Assembly: GCA_017964745.1 (NCBI GenBank)
Contig: JAGCRJ010000240.1
Span: 1 to 8,120, forward strand
Length of the DNA stretch: 8,120 bases
Reading direction: 5' to 3'
Source of the DNA: Lachnospiraceae bacterium
Lineage (GTDB): Bacteria; Bacillota; Clostridia; Lachnospirales; Lachnospiraceae
Of this stretch, positions 1 to 5,943 are shown piece by piece (position 1 is the first letter of the stretch; every line of letters starts with the position of its first letter). Under the pieces are notes generated by a model. That model had not been told where the DNA came from. It made no database searches and saw nothing but the letters and a program-made list of their open reading frames with translations. The position numbers and the translations under genes are program-made.

Positions 1-952
1 CAATCATACAGGTTCCCATAAGCTCAACAACTGCATAGGACAGGCAATTCTTGCAAAGAGAATGGGCAAGACCAGGCTCATTGCTGAGACCGGTGCAGGC
101 CAGCACGGTGTTGCGACCGCGACTGTAGCCGCACTTCTCGGTGTGGAGTGTGAGATATTCATGGGCAAGGAGGATACCATCCGCCAGGCTCTGAATGTAT
201 ACCGTATGGAGCTTCTCGGAGCCAAGGTCAACGCCGTCACAACCGGTACAATGACCCTCAAGGATGCCGTTAACGACGCTATGAAGGAATGGAGTACCAG
301 GACTGAGGATACGCATTACTGTCTCGGTTCCGTAATGGGTCCCCATCCTTTCCCCACGATCGTACGTGATTTCCAGGCGGTTATTTCCAAGGAAGCAAGA
401 CAGCAGATCCTCGAAAAGGAAGGAAAGCTTCCCGCAGCGGTGATCGCATGTGTGGGAGGTGGCTCAAATGCCATCGGTGCTTTCTATAATTTCATTAATG
501 ATAAAGACGTAATGCTCATCGGATGCGAGGCAGGAGGAAAGGGTGTTGATACTCCCGAAACCGCCGCAACAATCGCGACCGGAACTCTCGGAATATTCCA
601 TGGCATGAAGTCTCTCTTTTGCCAGAATGAGTACGGCCAGATCGCACCTGTTTATTCAATCTCCGCTGGACTTGATTATCCCGGAATAGGACCCGAGCAT
701 GCTTATCTTCATTCCATCGGAAGGGCACAGTATGTTCCCGTGACCGATGAGGAAGCGGTACAGGCATTTGAATACCTTTCGAGAACAGAGGGAATCATCC
801 CTGCGATCGAAAGCTCACATGCCATTGCCCATGCTATGAAGATAGCAAAGAATTTCTCAAAGGATCAGAGCATCATAATAAACGTCTCCGGAAGGGGCGA
901 TAAGGATGTTGCCGCAATCGCAAGATACAGGGGGGTAAATCTTCATGACTGA
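1..952 (+). CDS. trpB: Tryptophan synthase beta chain, 5' end truncated by window edge
   Basis: PLP enzyme that condenses indole, channelled from the alpha subunit, with L-serine to give L-tryptophan; cytoplasmic alpha2-beta2 complex. The frame is open from base 2, and 316 residues are visible. The family's first conserved block, NHTGSHKLNN, lies at the very edge, with the PLP Schiff-base lysine codon at 20-22. Next come ETGAGQHG (catalytic Glu codon 86-88), GPHPFPTIVRDFQ, the PLP-phosphate loop GGGSNAIG (455-478) and SGRGDKD near the C-terminus (Ser codon 887-889). In the E. coli enzyme this lysine is residue 87, so about 80 N-terminal residues are missing and the full protein would be about 396 aa, normal for TrpB. 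The first internal ATG, at 62, lies after the catalytic lysine and is not the true start. The gene overlaps trpA by 8 bp, as expected for translationally coupled partners. All key residues seen are intact. Confidence 0.97.
   Translation, partial: NHTGSHKLNNCIGQAILAKRMGKTRLIAETGAGQHGVATATVAALLGVECEIFMGKEDTIRQALNVYRMELLGAKVNAVTTGTMTLKDAVNDAMKEWSTRTEDTHYCLGSVMGPHPFPTIVRDFQAVISKEARQQILEKEGKLPAAVIACVGGGSNAIGAFYNFINDKDVMLIGCEAGGKGVDTPETAATIATGTLGIFHGMKSLFCQNEYGQIAPVYSISAGLDYPGIGPEHAYLHSIGRAQYVPVTDEEAVQAFEYLSRTEGIIPAIESSHAIAHAMKIAKNFSKDQSIIINVSGRGDKDVAAIARYRGVNLHD
929..935 (+). promoter_or_regulatory. Shine-Dalgarno of trpA inside the trpB 3' end
   Basis: A G-rich run (AGGGGGG) ends 9 nt before the ATG at 945. 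It supports that start rather than an internal one, and it lies within the last codons of trpB, so the two genes are probably translationally coupled. Confidence 0.6.
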
Positions 953-1733
953 CAAGATAAGAGCCTCTTTTGAAAAAAATAAGAACGGTAAAGCATTTAT
1001 CGGATTCATCACAGCTGGTGATCCCGATATCGACAGCACTTATGAATTCATACTTAAGATGGCTGAAGCGGGATGCGATATCATTGAGATAGGTATTCCT
1101 TTTTCGGATCCCGTAGCGGAAGGTGCCGTTATCCAAAATGCCAGTGTCAGGGCACTTCAGGCAGGTACCACTACCGATCTTGTATTCGATATGGTTTCAA
1201 GGGTCCGTGAGAAGAGTGATGTAACGCTCTGCTTTATGACCTATGCAAATCTGATATTCCATTACGGATATGACAAGTTCTTCGCAAAGTGCAAGGAACT
1301 CGGAGTCAGCGGAGTCATCGTTCCCGATATGCCTTACGAGGAGAAGGAAGAGCTTGAATCCGTATCCCTTAAATATGACGTTAATTACATCTCTATGGTA
1401 TCACCCACATCCGAAGACCGTATCAGGATGATCGCATCGGAAGCAAAGGGCTTTATCTATGTTGTAAGCTCAATGGGTGTTACAGGTGTAAGAAGCAGTA
1501 TCAGTACCGATCTTAAGCCCATTGTCGGACATATCCGCGAGGTTTCGGATGTTCCCTGTGCCATCGGTTTCGGTATATCAAATCCCGAACAGGCTAAGGC
1601 TATGGCTTCCATATCCGACGGTGCGATCGTCGGCTCTGCGATCGTAAAGATAGTAGAAAAGTACGGAAAAGAAGCCGGACCTTATATCTATGACTTTGTA
1701 AGATCAATGAAGGACGCTGTTCTTGAAGCTTAA
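945..1733 (+). CDS. trpA: Tryptophan synthase alpha chain
   Basis: TIM-barrel subunit that cleaves indole-3-glycerol phosphate to indole and glyceraldehyde 3-phosphate and passes indole to TrpB. It has 262 residues (E. coli TrpA: 268). Visible blocks: FITAGDPD (21-28), IIEIGIPFSDP with catalytic Glu48, FIYVVSSMGVTG (170-181, Tyr172 matching E. coli Tyr175), IGFGIS (207-212) and the phosphate-binding IVGSAIV (228-234). One oddity: the family block usually written PFSDPxADGP reads PFSDPVAEGA here, so the position of E. coli catalytic Asp60 is Glu59 (codon 1119-1121) and the following proline is Ala61. Everything else is conserved and the gene overlaps trpB, so it is probably functional; Glu can keep the carboxylate. 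The ATG at 945 is chosen from the Shine-Dalgarno, the 8-bp trpB overlap and the family N-terminus. A strong terminator follows 24 bp after the stop. Confidence 0.97.
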   Translation: MTDKIRASFEKNKNGKAFIGFITAGDPDIDSTYEFILKMAEAGCDIIEIGIPFSDPVAEGAVIQNASVRALQAGTTTDLVFDMVSRVREKSDVTLCFMTYANLIFHYGYDKFFAKCKELGVSGVIVPDMPYEEKEELESVSLKYDVNYISMVSPTSEDRIRMIASEAKGFIYVVSSMGVTGVRSSISTDLKPIVGHIREVSDVPCAIGFGISNPEQAKAMASISDGAIVGSAIVKIVEKYGKEAGPYIYDFVRSMKDAVLEA

Positions 1734-1757
1734 ACAAGTTATAACCAATAATTTACG

Positions 1758-1793
1758 ATAAAAAGAGGACGTTATGATACGTCCTCTTTTTAT
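1758..1793 (+). terminator. Intrinsic terminator after trpA
   Basis: Perfect inverted repeat: arm 1758-1772 pairs with 1779-1793 (15 bp, core AAAAGAGGACG/CGTCCTCTTTT) around a 6-nt loop, with a T-run at 1787-1791 in the 3' arm. The matching A-run in the left arm would allow termination in either direction, although no convergent gene is present. It ends the trp transcript and separates it from citrate synthase. Confidence 0.9.
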
Positions 1794-1816
1794 ACTTACA
1801 GCATGATTTTTTTACC

Positions 1817-1845
1817 TTGCTTTTTAATCCCATATGTTGTATACA
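1817..1845 (+). promoter_or_regulatory. Possible weak sigma-A promoter for citrate synthase
   Basis: TTGCTT (1817-1822), a 17-bp spacer, then TATACA (1840-1845). Each box is far from consensus (about 3/6 and 4/6), so this is tentative. A promoter is expected somewhere here because a strong terminator lies upstream and the gene is not linked to trp. Transcription from this site would give a 5' leader of about 40 nt. Confidence 0.3.
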
Positions 1846-1857
1846 TTAATACATGGG
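1829..1857 (+). repeat. Imperfect inverted repeat upstream of citrate synthase
   Basis: A 29-nt dyad centred on 1843. The outer arms CCCAT (1829-1833) and ATGGG (1853-1857) match perfectly, and further pairs 1835/1851, 1837/1849 and 1838/1848 agree, with one A-C mismatch and one G-T pair. A second, offset dyad, TGTAT (1838-1842) with ATACA (1849-1853), sits inside. It overlaps the possible -10 box, so it could be an operator or a leader hairpin. It has no T-run, so it is not a terminator. Confidence 0.4.
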
Positions 1858-1883
1858 TACAGATTGACATAAATTACTGTATC

Positions 1884-1889
1884 GGAGGG
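1884..1889 (+). promoter_or_regulatory. Shine-Dalgarno of citrate synthase
   Basis: GGAGGG lies 4 nt before the ATG at 1894. It is strong and fixes this start. Confidence 0.8.
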
Positions 1890-1893
1890 TGTT

Positions 1894-3285
1894 ATGTACG
1901 AAGAGAAAGATAAAATAGAAATGCCGGATCTGCTGGATATGGCTGAGATCAAGCCCGACGTGGATATGCTTATCTCTGAACTCCATCATGTTCCGAAGAT
2001 AGATAATAATCTTTACGTTGAATATGACGTAAAGCGTGGTCTGCGTGACTCAAACGGTAAGGGCGTTCTTACCGGTCTTACCGAGGTTTCTGACGTTGTT
2101 GCTTTCGATATTGTAGACGGTGACAAGGTTCCCTGTGACGGAAGACTCTATTATCAGGGCATTAATGTTATGGATATCGTCAATAATCTCGGCGGAAGGA
2201 TACATGGCTTTGAGGAGGTTTCTTTCCTTCTTTTGTTCGGACATCTGCCCAACAGAAAGGAGCTCGATGCTTACCTTCATGTATCAAGCTCGCTCCAGGA
2301 GCTCGGTGCAAGATTCGTCCGTGACGTTGACATGAAGGCATCCAACGGAAACATCATGAATGCGCTTCAGAGATGTGTCCTAACACTTTATACCTACGAT
2401 CCCAGACCTGACGATATTTCATCAGAGAATGTACTCAGGCAGTCACTTGAGCTGATCAACAAGCTGCCTCTCATCGCTGTATATTCCTATCATTCCTATA
2501 TGCACTTCAGGAAGGATGATGCTCTTATCATCAGGAACCCCAAGAAGGAGCTGTCCCTTTCTGAGAATATACTCCAGATGCTCAGGCCCGACGGTCATTA
2601 CACCGAGCTTGAGGCCAAGGTTCTCGATATAGCTCTTATGGTTCATGCCGATCACGGCGGCGGTAACAATTCGACCTTCACCACTCACGTTGTTACTTCT
2701 TCCGGAACCGATACATATTCTTCGACCGCAGCATCCATCGGATCACTCAAGGGACCCAAGCACGGCGGTGCAAACCTTAAGGTTCAGGAGATGTTCAGAA
2801 ACCTCAAGGAGAACATCGTAAATATTGAGAATGAAGCGGAGATCGAAGCTTATCTCAAGAAGATCCTCGATAAGAAGGCATTCGACGGTGCAGGACTTAT
2901 CTACGGTATAGGACATGCTGTCTACACACTTTCCGATCCCAGAGAGGTTCTCCTCAAGGATTATGCGAGAACACTTGCGGTTGAAAAGGGACTTGTCGAC
3001 GAATTCGAATTCTATGACAGGGTTGAAAGGATCGCAAAGAAGCTCATCACCGAGAACAAAGGTATCCTTAAGCCTGTATGTGCAAATGTAGACTTCTACA
3101 GCGGACTTGTTTACAGCATGCTCGGAATTCCCGAAGAGCTCTTTACACCGCTCTTTGCAATCGCACGTATGTCGGGCTGGAGTGCACACCGTCTCGAGGA
3201 GATCGTAAACGGCGGCAAGATTGTTCGTCCCGCATTCAAATATGTCGGAGAACACACTGCATATAAGCCTATTGAAGAAAGATAA
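1894..3285 (+). CDS. gltA: Citrate synthase, si-type (citrate/2-methylcitrate synthase family)
   Basis: Condenses acetyl-CoA with oxaloacetate to citrate; cytoplasmic. At 463 residues it is longer than the roughly 430-aa proteobacterial enzyme and fits the Clostridia-type subfamily, which has an N-terminal extension and the block YDVKRGLRDSNGKGVLTGLT (45-64). Catalytic residues are present: His290 in GPKHGGAN, His341 in GIGHAVYTLSDPR and Asp400 in NVDFYSG, matching E. coli His264, His305 and Asp362. His251 in HADHGGGNNS corresponds to the substrate-binding histidine, and RMSGWSAHR near the C-terminus to the citrate-binding region. It is not related to the Re-citrate synthase found in some clostridia. 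It appears monocistronic, with terminators on both sides and no aconitase or isocitrate dehydrogenase beside it. In a fermentative host its likely role is 2-oxoglutarate and glutamate supply (inference). Use of propionyl-CoA cannot be excluded from sequence, but no prp genes are nearby. Confidence 0.95.
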   Translation: MYEEKDKIEMPDLLDMAEIKPDVDMLISELHHVPKIDNNLYVEYDVKRGLRDSNGKGVLTGLTEVSDVVAFDIVDGDKVPCDGRLYYQGINVMDIVNNLGGRIHGFEEVSFLLLFGHLPNRKELDAYLHVSSSLQELGARFVRDVDMKASNGNIMNALQRCVLTLYTYDPRPDDISSENVLRQSLELINKLPLIAVYSYHSYMHFRKDDALIIRNPKKELSLSENILQMLRPDGHYTELEAKVLDIALMVHADHGGGNNSTFTTHVVTSSGTDTYSSTAASIGSLKGPKHGGANLKVQEMFRNLKENIVNIENEAEIEAYLKKILDKKAFDGAGLIYGIGHAVYTLSDPREVLLKDYARTLAVEKGLVDEFEFYDRVERIAKKLITENKGILKPVCANVDFYSGLVYSMLGIPEELFTPLFAIARMSGWSAHRLEEIVNGGKIVRPAFKYVGEHTAYKPIEER

Positions 3286-3297
3286 ATTACCTGACCG

Positions 3298-3324
3298 GGC
3301 TCCTGCAATGCAGGAGCCTTTTTT
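3298..3324 (+). terminator. Intrinsic terminator after citrate synthase
   Basis: GGCTCCTGC (3298-3306) pairs perfectly with GCAGGAGCC (3310-3318) around a 3-nt loop, followed directly by six T (3319-3324). It starts 13 nt after the stop codon and isolates citrate synthase from metH. Confidence 0.95.
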
Positions 3325-3338
3325 ATACTTTAAAGTAT
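3325..3338 (+). repeat. Perfect 14-bp palindrome between terminator and metH
   Basis: ATACTTTAAAGTAT is exactly self-complementary. It directly follows the terminator T-run and ends where promoter-like sequence for metH begins (38 bp before the ATG). The position suits an operator, but no regulator can be named from the sequence. Confidence 0.5.
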
Positions 3339-3366
3339 TCATATTTTGACGTAAATGTAATAAAAT
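3338..3366 (+). promoter_or_regulatory. Candidate promoter of the metH-ilvB-ilvN unit
   Basis: TTCATA (3338-3343), a 17-bp spacer, then TAAAAT (3361-3366; 5/6 match to TATAAT). An overlapping TTGACG (3346-3351) is the better -35, but only with a poor -10 (TATATG at 3366 or TATGCA at 3368). Any of these would start transcription within a few bases of the ATG at 3376 or just inside the gene. A promoter is expected because a strong terminator lies immediately upstream. Confidence 0.45.
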
Positions 3367-3375
3367 ATATGCATT

Positions 3376-5880
3376 ATGACCAAACAGGAATTCAGAGAGT
3401 TTATTAAGGACAAAATAGTATATCTTGACGGCGCGACCGGCACCAATCTTGCCAAAGCGGGAATGCCCGGAGGCGTATGTACCGAAAAGTGGGTATCCGA
3501 GAATCCGGATGCCATGCTTGAACTGCAGAGAAGATTTATTTCCGCAGGTTCCGATATCCTTTATGCTCCCACATTTACAGCGAATTCCATTAAGCTTGCC
3601 GAGTACGGTCTTGAGAATGAACAGGAAGATCTGATCAAGACGCTTGTTGGCATTTCTAAACAGGCTGCGTCCGAATGTAAGACCAGAAAGATCCTTGTTG
3701 CAGGCGATATAACCATGACCGGACGTCAGCTTAAGCCCATGGGAAATCTTGAGCTTGAGGACCTTATAGATGTATATAAGCAGCAGATAAAGCTGCTTGA
3801 AAAATACGGCTGTGACATTCTTGTAGTAGAGACAATGATGAGTCTCGCAGAGACCAGGGCTGCACTTATCGCCGCAAAGGAAACCACGGATCTTCCTATC
3901 ATTGTCACACTCACTTTTGAAGCAAGCGGAAGAACTCTTTTCGGAACCGATGCCGTAACGGGGGCTGTTGTCTGCGAAAGCCTCGGAGCGGATGCAATCG
4001 GTGTCAACTGTTCAACCGGTCCCGCACAGATGGTTTCAATTGTTTCCGATATGGCGGCCAATACGAGGATTCCCATCATCGCCAAGCCCAATGCCGGTCT
4101 TCCCGAGCTGGATGAGAATAATAAGACCGTCTATAAGATGGATGCCGATACTTTCGCATCCGAGATGGAGGTTCTTGTTGATGCAGGTGCCCAGATAATC
4201 GGGGGATGCTGCGGAACAACTCCCGAGTTTATTGAGGCGGTTAATAAGAAATTCGGACGCGGTCCCGTCCGCAGGAAAGAATTCAGGCAGGATGGTATCA
4301 GATATCTTTCAAGTGAAAGAAAGACGCTTGTCTTCGGACTTGACGGAAGATTCATCATAGTAGGTGAGCGAATCAATCCTACCGGAAAGAAAGCACTGCA
4401 GGCTGAACTCCGTGAGGGAAATACTGATCGTATATTACAGTTTGCTACCGAACAGGAAGAAAACGGAGCGGGTGTCCTCGATATAAATGTAGGTATGGGC
4501 GGTATCGATGAGGGAGCCATGATGCTCCGTGTCATTGATGAAGTGACCCAGGCAACAAGCCTTCCTTTGTGCCTTGATTCAAGTTCTCCCGAGATACTTG
4601 AAGCGGCGCTCAGACATTATCCCGGAAGAGCACTTGTCAATTCGGTCTCACTCGAGCCCGCGAAGTTTGAAAGACTTCTTCCCACAGTTGCAAAATACGG
4701 TGCTGTTTTCATTCTCTTACCTCTTTCCGAAAAAGGTCTACCCAAGGATCTTGATGAGAAAAAAGAGATAATTGATATCATATATAAGAGAGCCGTTGAA
4801 CTTGGCCTTACCAAAGATAACATTGTTGTCGACGGACTTGTCCAGACTGTCGGTGCTGACCAGAGCCAGGGTGTAAAGACACTTGAAACGATCAGGTATG
4901 CCTATGACAACGGATTTGCGACAATAACCGGACTTTCCAATATATCGTTCGGGCTTCCTGAAAGAAGCTATGTAAATTCAGCGTTCCTTACACTTGCGAT
5001 AGCAAACGGCCTTACTATGGCAATCTCAAATCCGGGACAGGAGCTTCTGGTTGCTGCGGCAAGAGCTACGGACCTTCTTTTGAACAAGCCCGAAAGCGAT
5101 ATCGCATACATTGAAACCGCGGGCAGGCTTAAGGAAGCAAGGGAAGCCAAAGAGGAACTTTTAAAAGCCGCTGCTTCTAACACATCCGATCCCGGCTCAG
5201 CTCCCAAAAAGTCTTCGGGTGATGAAATGCTTGATAAGGTTCCCGAAAGCCTCAGGGACATTTATAAGGCCGTGGTTGGAGGAAACAGAAATGCCGCGCC
5301 TGCTGCCGCAAAGGCAGCTCTGGAAAAAGGAGAGAATGCTGCGGATATTCTTAATGACTGCCTTATCCCTGCGATAAATCAGGTCGGTGCATTCTTTAAC
5401 TCCGGCAAGTATTTCCTTCCCCAGCTGATATCATCCGCCGAGAGCATGAAGAGTGCCATTGCGGTGATTGAACCCGAACTTAAGGGCAGCGGATCTTCCG
5501 AGGATGCTCCTTCGGTCGTTATCGCAACCGTTGAGGGCGATATCCATGACATCGGTAAAAATCTTGTCGCAATGATGCTCGGCAATTACGGTTTCAACGT
5601 GATCGACATGGGCAAGGATATCAAAGCGGAAGATATCGTTGCAAAGGCGGAAGAGACCGGATCGAAGATCATATGCCTTTCAGCACTGATGACAACGACA
5701 ATGATCCATATGAAGGAATCAATTGAACTTGTTAAACAGAAAGGTCTTGATATAAAGGTGATGGTAGGCGGCGCCTGTGTTACCGAAGAGTATGCACAGG
5801 AGATAGGAGCCGACGGATATTCCAAGGATGCTGCCGAAGCCGTGAAGGTGGCAAAAAGTTTACTTGGAATGCCCGAATAG
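3376..5880 (+). CDS. metH: Cobalamin-dependent methionine synthase, short form without reactivation domain
   Basis: Transfers a methyl group from 5-methyltetrahydrofolate via cobalamin to homocysteine, giving methionine. Domains in 834 residues: homocysteine-binding barrel (about 15-290; DGATGT and zinc ligands Cys212 in GVNCSTGP and Cys278/Cys279 in GGCCGTTP); pterin-binding barrel (about 325-575; GERINPTG at 330-337, LDINVG with Asp369 and Asn371, NISFGLPER at 522-530); an Ala/Ser/Lys linker (about 585-625); helical cobalamin cap (about 625-705, GKYFLPQLISSAESM); and Rossmann B12 domain (about 710-834; GDIHDIG with axial His724). The protein ends after the B12 domain, so the C-terminal AdoMet/flavodoxin-dependent reactivation domain of E. 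coli MetH (1227 aa) is absent, as in the Thermotoga-type enzyme. The ATG at 3376 is the only suitable start: an in-frame stop lies at 3361, and the next Met follows the first motif. It has no Shine-Dalgarno. Corrinoid methyltransferases of other pathways are less likely because the homocysteine domain is complete. Confidence 0.93.
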   Translation: MTKQEFREFIKDKIVYLDGATGTNLAKAGMPGGVCTEKWVSENPDAMLELQRRFISAGSDILYAPTFTANSIKLAEYGLENEQEDLIKTLVGISKQAASECKTRKILVAGDITMTGRQLKPMGNLELEDLIDVYKQQIKLLEKYGCDILVVETMMSLAETRAALIAAKETTDLPIIVTLTFEASGRTLFGTDAVTGAVVCESLGADAIGVNCSTGPAQMVSIVSDMAANTRIPIIAKPNAGLPELDENNKTVYKMDADTFASEMEVLVDAGAQIIGGCCGTTPEFIEAVNKKFGRGPVRRKEFRQDGIRYLSSERKTLVFGLDGRFIIVGERINPTGKKALQAELREGNTDRILQFATEQEENGAGVLDINVGMGGIDEGAMMLRVIDEVTQATSLPLCLDSSSPEILEAALRHYPGRALVNSVSLEPAKFERLLPTVAKYGAVFILLPLSEKGLPKDLDEKKEIIDIIYKRAVELGLTKDNIVVDGLVQTVGADQSQGVKTLETIRYAYDNGFATITGLSNISFGLPERSYVNSAFLTLAIANGLTMAISNPGQELLVAAARATDLLLNKPESDIAYIETAGRLKEAREAKEELLKAAASNTSDPGSAPKKSSGDEMLDKVPESLRDIYKAVVGGNRNAAPAAAKAALEKGENAADILNDCLIPAINQVGAFFNSGKYFLPQLISSAESMKSAIAVIEPELKGSGSSEDAPSVVIATVEGDIHDIGKNLVAMMLGNYGFNVIDMGKDIKAEDIVAKAEETGSKIICLSALMTTTMIHMKESIELVKQKGLDIKVMVGGACVTEEYAQEIGADGYSKDAAEAVKVAKSLLGMPE

Positions 5881-5895
5881 ATCATTAAAGAAAAA

Positions 5896-5907
5896 CAGCG
5901 TAAGCTG
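5896..5907 (+). other. Small GNRA-tetraloop hairpin in the metH-ilvB gap
   Basis: CAGC and GCTG pair around GTAA, which is GUAA in RNA and fits the GNRA tetraloop rule. Only four base pairs and no T-run, so it is not a terminator. An alternative longer-range pairing, AACAG (5894-5898) with CTGTT (5912-5916), would compete with it. Its significance is uncertain. Confidence 0.25.
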
Positions 5908-5929
5908 ATGCCTGTTAAATATTTGTTTC

Positions 5930-5938
5930 GGAGGTGAT
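5930..5938 (+). promoter_or_regulatory. Very strong Shine-Dalgarno of ilvB
   Basis: GGAGGTGAT matches nine consecutive bases of the complement of the 16S rRNA 3' end. It lies 9 nt (counted from GGAGG) before the ATG at 5944. The ATG at 5937 is out of frame and overlaps the site, so 5944 is the start. Confidence 0.85.
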
Positions 5939-5943
5939 GCCCC

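Noticed and set aside
62..64. ATG at 62 as the trpB start
   Set aside because: Conserved TrpB sequence, including the PLP lysine at 20-22, continues upstream in the same frame to the window edge, so this is an internal Met.
1864..1869. Perfect TTGACA -35 hexamer before citrate synthase
   Set aside because: A -10 at 16-18 bp spacing would fall on the Shine-Dalgarno and start codon (about 1886-1895), where no TATAAT-like sequence exists. Probably chance.
2743..3342. 199-codon open frame on the - strand opposite the end of citrate synthase
   Set aside because: The + strand encodes an intact, motif-complete citrate synthase here. The antisense product has no recognisable domain, would have to read through the opposing gene's terminator, and is explained by codon bias that leaves few antisense stops.
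5881..5943. T-box or classical ilv attenuator in the metH-ilvB gap
   Set aside because: Only 63 bp, no terminator hairpin with T-run, no T-box sequence and no run of Ile/Val/Leu codons.
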